DNA of 64,000 bases, from NCBI GenBank assembly GCA_019637155.1, contig JAHBWE010000018.1, forward strand, positions 158,493 to 222,492, given 5' to 3'. The notes under the pieces were generated by a model. It was not told the origin of the DNA. It worked only from the letters and a program-made list of their open reading frames with translations, and did not search any database. Source of the stretch: Labilithrix sp. (lineage in GTDB: Bacteria; Myxococcota_A; Polyangia; Polyangiales; Polyangiaceae). Shown piece after piece: positions 59,247 to 64,000 of the stretch (position 1 is its first letter; the number at the start of each line of letters is the position of its first letter). A program made the position numbers and the translations under genes.

Positions 59247-61286
59247 ATGCCGTCGGTCGACGAGGTGCTCGGGCCCGGGTCGCCGCTCGCGCGGAGGCTC
59301 GAGGGGTACGAGACGCGGGAGGGGCAGCTCGCGATGGCGCGCGCGGTCCACGCCGCGCTCGAGCGGGACCGGCACCTCTTCGTCGAGGCCGGGACCGGGA
59401 CCGGGAAGACGTTCGCGTACCTCGTGCCGGCCGTGCTGTCGGGGCGCACCGTCGTCGTGTCGACCGCGACGCACGCGCTCCAGGAGCAGATCTTCGAAAA
59501 GGACATCCCGTTCGTGCGTGCCGTCCTCGCCGAGCACGGGATCGACCTGCGCGCCGCCTTGATGAAGGGCCTATCGAACTACTTGTGCAAGCGGCGGTTT
59601 CACGAGCGGATGCGGAGCGGGGAGCCCGTGAACGCGGAGCTCGTCGCGATCGAGCGATGGGCGCTCGAGACCCAGACCGGCGACCGCGCGGAGCTCAGCG
59701 CGCTCGGTGAGGAGGCCGCCGCGTGGCGCGACGTGCACTCGGGCACCGACACCCGGATTGGTGCAGGATGCAAGTATTTCGACGAGTGCCACGTCACGCG
59801 GATGCGGCGCGCGGCGGAGACGGCGCAGGTCATCGTCGTGAACCACCACCTCTTCTTCGCCGACCTCGCGCTCAAGACGGGGAAGAACGGCGGCTACGGC
59901 GGCGCGATCCCGCCGTACGACGCGGTCGTGTTCGACGAGGCGCACCAGATCGAGGGCGTCGCGACGGACTTCTTCGGCGTGCGCATCTCCACCGCGCGTA
60001 TCGATCGCCTGGTGGCGGACGCGCGGCGCGCGGTGCTGGGCGCGCGGATCCTCGACTCGTCGTCGATGCGGATCCTCGACGACGTCGAGCGCGCGGCGCA
60101 CGCGTTCTTCCTCGCCTGGCGGGGGAGGGGAGACGAAGGGCGGCGCCTCCTCACCGCGAAGGAGTGGACGCCGCCGCGCCGCGAAGGGATCGGGCGCCTC
60201 GACGTCGCGGTGCAGGCGCTCGCCGCGCTCGCGGGCTCGCACGACGAGGACGACGCGATGGCGATGATCGCGCGGCGCGCGGCGGAGCTCAGGACCGATC
60301 TCGGGAAGGTGCACGCGAGCGCGGAGGCTCCCCACTGGACCGCGGACGAGGACGAGCCGCCGCCGGGCTCGCTCCCGCGGCACCCCGAGCACGCGATCCT
60401 CATGCAGAAGGCGCGCACCGGCTTCGAAGGCGGCATCACCTGGATCGACGCGCGGGAGCGGAGCGTGTCGCTCGGCGCCTCGCCGGTGGACCTGTCGCCG
60501 GTGCTGCGCGAGAAGCTGTTCGATCGCGTCGCGAGCGTCGTCTGCACGAGCGCGACGCTCGCGACCGCGACCCACGCTGGGCCGTCGTTCCACTTCGCGA
60601 AGGGCCGGCTCGGCGCGCACGCCGGGACGGAGGAGCTCGTCGTGCCCTCGCCCTTCGACTTCGCGGCGCGCGCGGCGTTCTACGTCGCGGAGGACATGCC
60701 CGAGCCCAACGCGCCCGGCTTCGAGCAGGCGTGCGCGCGGCGCGCGAAGGAGCTCGCGGACGTGACCGGCGGCGGCGCGTTCGTGCTCTGCACCTCGAAC
60801 CGCGCGATGCGCGCGATCCACGGCGAGCTCGCGCGCGCCGAGCTCCACGGCCCGCTCCTCCTCCAAGGCGAGGCGCCGAAGCACACGCTGCTCGAGCGCT
60901 TCCGCGCGGCGACGAACGCGATCCTCGTCGCGACGATGAGCTTCTGGGAGGGGGTCGACGTCCCGGGGCACGCGCTCCGGCTGGTGGTGATCGACAAGAT
61001 CCCGTTCGCGGTGCCGACCGAGCCGATCGTCGCCGCGCGCAGCGCGAAGATCGAGGCCGAGGGCGGCAACCCGTTCACGCAGTACACCGTCCCGGCCGCC
61101 GCGATCACGCTGAAGCAAGGCTTCGGGCGGCTCATCCGGACGCGCCAGGACGCCGGGATCGTGGCGCTTCTCGATCGCAGGGCGACGAAGCGCGGCTACG
61201 GGCGCGCGCTGCTCGAGAGCCTCCCCCCGGCGCGGCGGGTGCGAACGATGGACGAGGCGCGCGACTTCTGGCAGGCATTGGACTAA
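59247..61286 (+). CDS. DinG/XPD-type ATP-dependent DNA helicase
   Basis: A 679-residue superfamily 2 helicase. Walker A GTGTGKT (about 50-56), DEAH box (FDEAHQIEG), and the conserved C-terminal motifs ATMSFWEGVDVPGHALR and QGFGRLIRTRQD place it in the DinG/YoaA family of 5'-3' helicases that resolve R-loops and other structures. Iron-sulphur Cys are visible at NYLCKRR and GCKYFDECHV (three in all). The position where a fourth Cys is normally seen reads DTRIG. It is divergent from the TPR gene (88-bp gap) and 10 bp upstream of enolase. Confidence 0.85.
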   Translation: MPSVDEVLGPGSPLARRLEGYETREGQLAMARAVHAALERDRHLFVEAGTGTGKTFAYLVPAVLSGRTVVVSTATHALQEQIFEKDIPFVRAVLAEHGIDLRAALMKGLSNYLCKRRFHERMRSGEPVNAELVAIERWALETQTGDRAELSALGEEAAAWRDVHSGTDTRIGAGCKYFDECHVTRMRRAAETAQVIVVNHHLFFADLALKTGKNGGYGGAIPPYDAVVFDEAHQIEGVATDFFGVRISTARIDRLVADARRAVLGARILDSSSMRILDDVERAAHAFFLAWRGRGDEGRRLLTAKEWTPPRREGIGRLDVAVQALAALAGSHDEDDAMAMIARRAAELRTDLGKVHASAEAPHWTADEDEPPPGSLPRHPEHAILMQKARTGFEGGITWIDARERSVSLGASPVDLSPVLREKLFDRVASVVCTSATLATATHAGPSFHFAKGRLGAHAGTEELVVPSPFDFAARAAFYVAEDMPEPNAPGFEQACARRAKELADVTGGGAFVLCTSNRAMRAIHGELARAELHGPLLLQGEAPKHTLLERFRAATNAILVATMSFWEGVDVPGHALRLVVIDKIPFAVPTEPIVAARSAKIEAEGGNPFTQYTVPAAAITLKQGFGRLIRTRQDAGIVALLDRRATKRGYGRALLESLPPARRVRTMDEARDFWQALD

Positions 61287-61296
61287 GACTCTCGCC

Positions 61297-62574
<1,278 letters not shown>

Positions 62575-62605
62575 CCCGCGCGGCCGTGAACGGGTGGTCG
62601 ACGTT

Positions 62606-62636
62606 TTGGCCATCCCAGAAGGGATTTGTGTACTCT
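62606..62636 (+). promoter_or_regulatory. Candidate promoter before the PilT-like gene
   Basis: TTGGCC (62606-62611) and TACTCT (62631-62636) are spaced 19 bp apart in the 88-bp gap after enolase. The spacing is longer than usual, so support is weak. Confidence 0.25.
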
Positions 62637-62662
62637 GAGGACAGCGTGCCGTCGGCTGCCTC

Positions 62663-64000
62663 ATGAAAACGATCGAGGAGCTCCTCAAGAACCTCTCGCG
62701 CCCGGAAGTATTGGAGTTCGGGCTCGTTACGAATCGCCTTCCGAGCGTGAACATCGGAGGCAAGTTCGAGCCCGTCGACGACGAGGCGCCGAGCAACGAG
62801 CGCCTCATGCAGATGCTCGTGACGATGGGCGGCGCTCGCTACGTCGACTCGCTCAGCGACAAGCCCGTGCAGTGGACGACGAAGCTCGAGGGCGTCGGCG
62901 TCATCGCCGTCGCCGCGATCCTCCGGAAGGACATCGTCCAGGCACGTTTCACCGTCGCGAAGCGGGAGGCGCCTCCCGCGCCGCGCCCCTCCTCCACCGC
63001 GACGCAGCCGCAAGGCGCGAAGCCGGCGCCGCCTCCCGCGCCGAAGCCGGCCACGCAGAGCAGCCGCAACATCCCGGCCGCCCCTCCGACGCCGTCGCCC
63101 GCGCAGGTGAAGCCCGCGTCGCCGACCGCGAGCGGCCAGCGTCCGCCGACGCCGATGACGGCGGTGAAGGCGACGGCGCAGATCCAGCCGCAGGTCATCA
63201 AGAACGTCGTCGCGCAGTCGACGACGACGCGGGCCGCGCAGCCGGTCTCGCAGTCGGGGCCGGCGGCGCCGCCCGCGCCCACGTCGTCCTCGCCCGCGGT
63301 CGCGGCCCCGCCGCCACCTCCGCCGCAGCCCGTTCCGCCGCCGCCGGACGACGAGTGGGACGACGACGACGAGCCCACGCTCCAGACCTTGTCGCCGCCG
63401 GTCGTGCCTCCGCACATGATGCCGCCGTCGATCCCGGAGCCGAAGGCCAAGCCCGCGCGCCGCCCCGACGAGACGGCCACGCAGATCGACGACTCGACGC
63501 TCAAGAACGCGGCGAAGCAGGCGCAAGAGAAGGCCGCCGCCGACAAGGCGGCGGCGGAGAAAGCCGCGGCGGAGAAGGCTGCCGCCGACAAGGCTGCGGC
63601 GGAGAAGGCTGCGGCGGAGAAGGCTGCCGCCGACAAGGCCGCGGCGGAGAAGGCTGCCGCGGAGAAAGCCGCGGCGGAGAAAGCGGCCGCGGAGAAGGCG
63701 GCGGCGGAGAAGGCCGCCGCCGAGCGTGCGGCGGCGGAGAAGGCGGCTGCCGACAAGGCCGCGGCGGAGAAGGCCGCGGCGGAGCGCGCGGCGGCGGAGA
63801 AGGCGGCCGCGGAGCGAGCGGCGGCGGAGAAGGCCGCGGAGCGCGCAGCGGCGGAGAAGGCGGCGGCGGAGCGCGCGGCAGCGGAGAAGGCCGCGGCGGA
63901 GAAGGCCGAGGCGGAGAAGGCGGCCGCGGAGCGCGCGGCGGCGGAGAAGGCCGCGGCGGAGCGCGCGGAGCAGGAGCGTCTCGCGGCGGAGGCGGCGCGG
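62663..64000 (+). CDS. PilT-N-like domain protein with long Ala/Glu/Lys helix, partial
   Basis: The first 446 codons, open at the window edge. Residues 1-105 resemble the N-terminal domain of type IV pilus retraction/secretion ATPases: EFGLVTNRLPSVNIGGKFEP, then WTTKLEGVGVIAVAAILRKD and ARFTVAKRE. A proline/threonine-rich linker follows (about 107-280, with DDEWDDDDEPT), then a long repeat of KAAAEKAAADKAAAERA type (from about 288 to the end), which should form a single extended charged helix. No ATPase motor is seen in the visible part, so it may be an adaptor rather than a motor. Confidence 0.75.
   Translation, partial: MKTIEELLKNLSRPEVLEFGLVTNRLPSVNIGGKFEPVDDEAPSNERLMQMLVTMGGARYVDSLSDKPVQWTTKLEGVGVIAVAAILRKDIVQARFTVAKREAPPAPRPSSTATQPQGAKPAPPPAPKPATQSSRNIPAAPPTPSPAQVKPASPTASGQRPPTPMTAVKATAQIQPQVIKNVVAQSTTTRAAQPVSQSGPAAPPAPTSSSPAVAAPPPPPPQPVPPPPDDEWDDDDEPTLQTLSPPVVPPHMMPPSIPEPKAKPARRPDETATQIDDSTLKNAAKQAQEKAAADKAAAEKAAAEKAAADKAAAEKAAAEKAAADKAAAEKAAAEKAAAEKAAAEKAAAEKAAAERAAAEKAAADKAAAEKAAAERAAAEKAAAERAAAEKAAERAAAEKAAAERAAAEKAAAEKAEAEKAAAERAAAEKAAAERAEQERLAAEAAR
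63527..64000. repeat. 12-15 bp tandem repeats encoding an Ala/Glu/Lys helix
   Basis: GCGGCGGAGAAGGC-like units (also GACAAG and GAGCGC variants) continue to the end of the window, about 470 bp. The unit length and low codon variety make this region prone to slippage; read depth or assembly collapse should be checked. Confidence 0.8.

Noticed and set aside
62839..63756. Minus-strand frame of repeated Ser-Ala-Ala-Ala-Phe
   Set aside because: It is the antisense of the Ala/Glu/Lys repeat and has no independent support.
63527..64000. Satellite-like non-coding DNA
   Set aside because: The repeat is in frame with the start at 62663 for 446 codons and codes for an Ala/Glu/Lys helix.

Overview
The window is about 70% G+C, gene-dense and entirely chromosomal in character. 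It looks like a myxobacterium of the Polyangiales type (Myxococcota). The evidence is three eukaryote-like Ser/Thr kinases (two with C-terminal PEGA-like tails), two secreted proteins ending in MYXO-CTERM-like tails, many short lipoproteins, several very large TPR proteins, and a pair of divergent citrate synthase genes, one fused to a helix-turn-helix. No tRNA, rRNA, insertion sequence, prophage or CRISPR array was seen.

Layout. (1) 1-6424: an envelope cluster that looks metal-related. It holds a His-rich lipoprotein (cut by the window edge), a TonB-dependent receptor carrying its own TonB-like domain, a secreted Cys/His-rich protein, a YcnI-like (DUF1775) protein, three small lipoproteins (two of them paralogues with a CHPxD...CHxxGH pattern), a NicO/UreH-like membrane transporter and a YtkA/FixH-like lipoprotein. 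Its two divergent promoter regions share a motif of about 20 bp. (2) 6425-9775: a pentahaem cytochrome, a cytochrome-like lipoprotein with an unusual C-x6-CH motif and an Omp85-type barrel, probably one operon. (3) 9863-17811: nucleotide-transporter-like protein, degenerate universal stress protein, secreted trypsin-like protease, kinase coupled to a short-chain dehydrogenase, MYXO-CTERM protein, and AccA. (4) 17924-23599: a kinase-centred run (membrane protein, kinase, TPR protein, substrate-binding lipoprotein). (5) 23571-29188: citrate synthase pair, epimerase, acyltransferase, LD-carboxypeptidase. (6) 29185-38400, minus strand: M23 protein, kinase overlapping a small lipoyl-domain protein, DUF481 outer membrane protein, 1,835-residue TPR protein. 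(7) 38521-41228: HEAT-like protein, methyltransferase-like protein, Cys-rich lipoprotein. (8) 41562-56048: five genes (about 14 kb) joined by 4-nt stop/start overlaps (zinc-ribbon/TPR protein, SppA-like protease, 2,500-residue TPR protein, two lipoproteins), then a TerB-like gene. (9) 56056-64000: lipoprotein, TPR protein, DinG-type helicase, enolase, and the start of a protein with a PilT-like N-terminus and a long Ala/Glu/Lys helix.

The most interesting candidates are the metal-like envelope cluster with its shared promoter motif, the five-gene coupled operon, a dispersed intergenic repeat found at 3210 and (inverted) at 41409, and the lipoyl/zinc-ribbon protein coupled to a kinase. Starts are often GTG or TTG; they were chosen from signal peptides, domain boundaries and overlaps rather than from ORF length.
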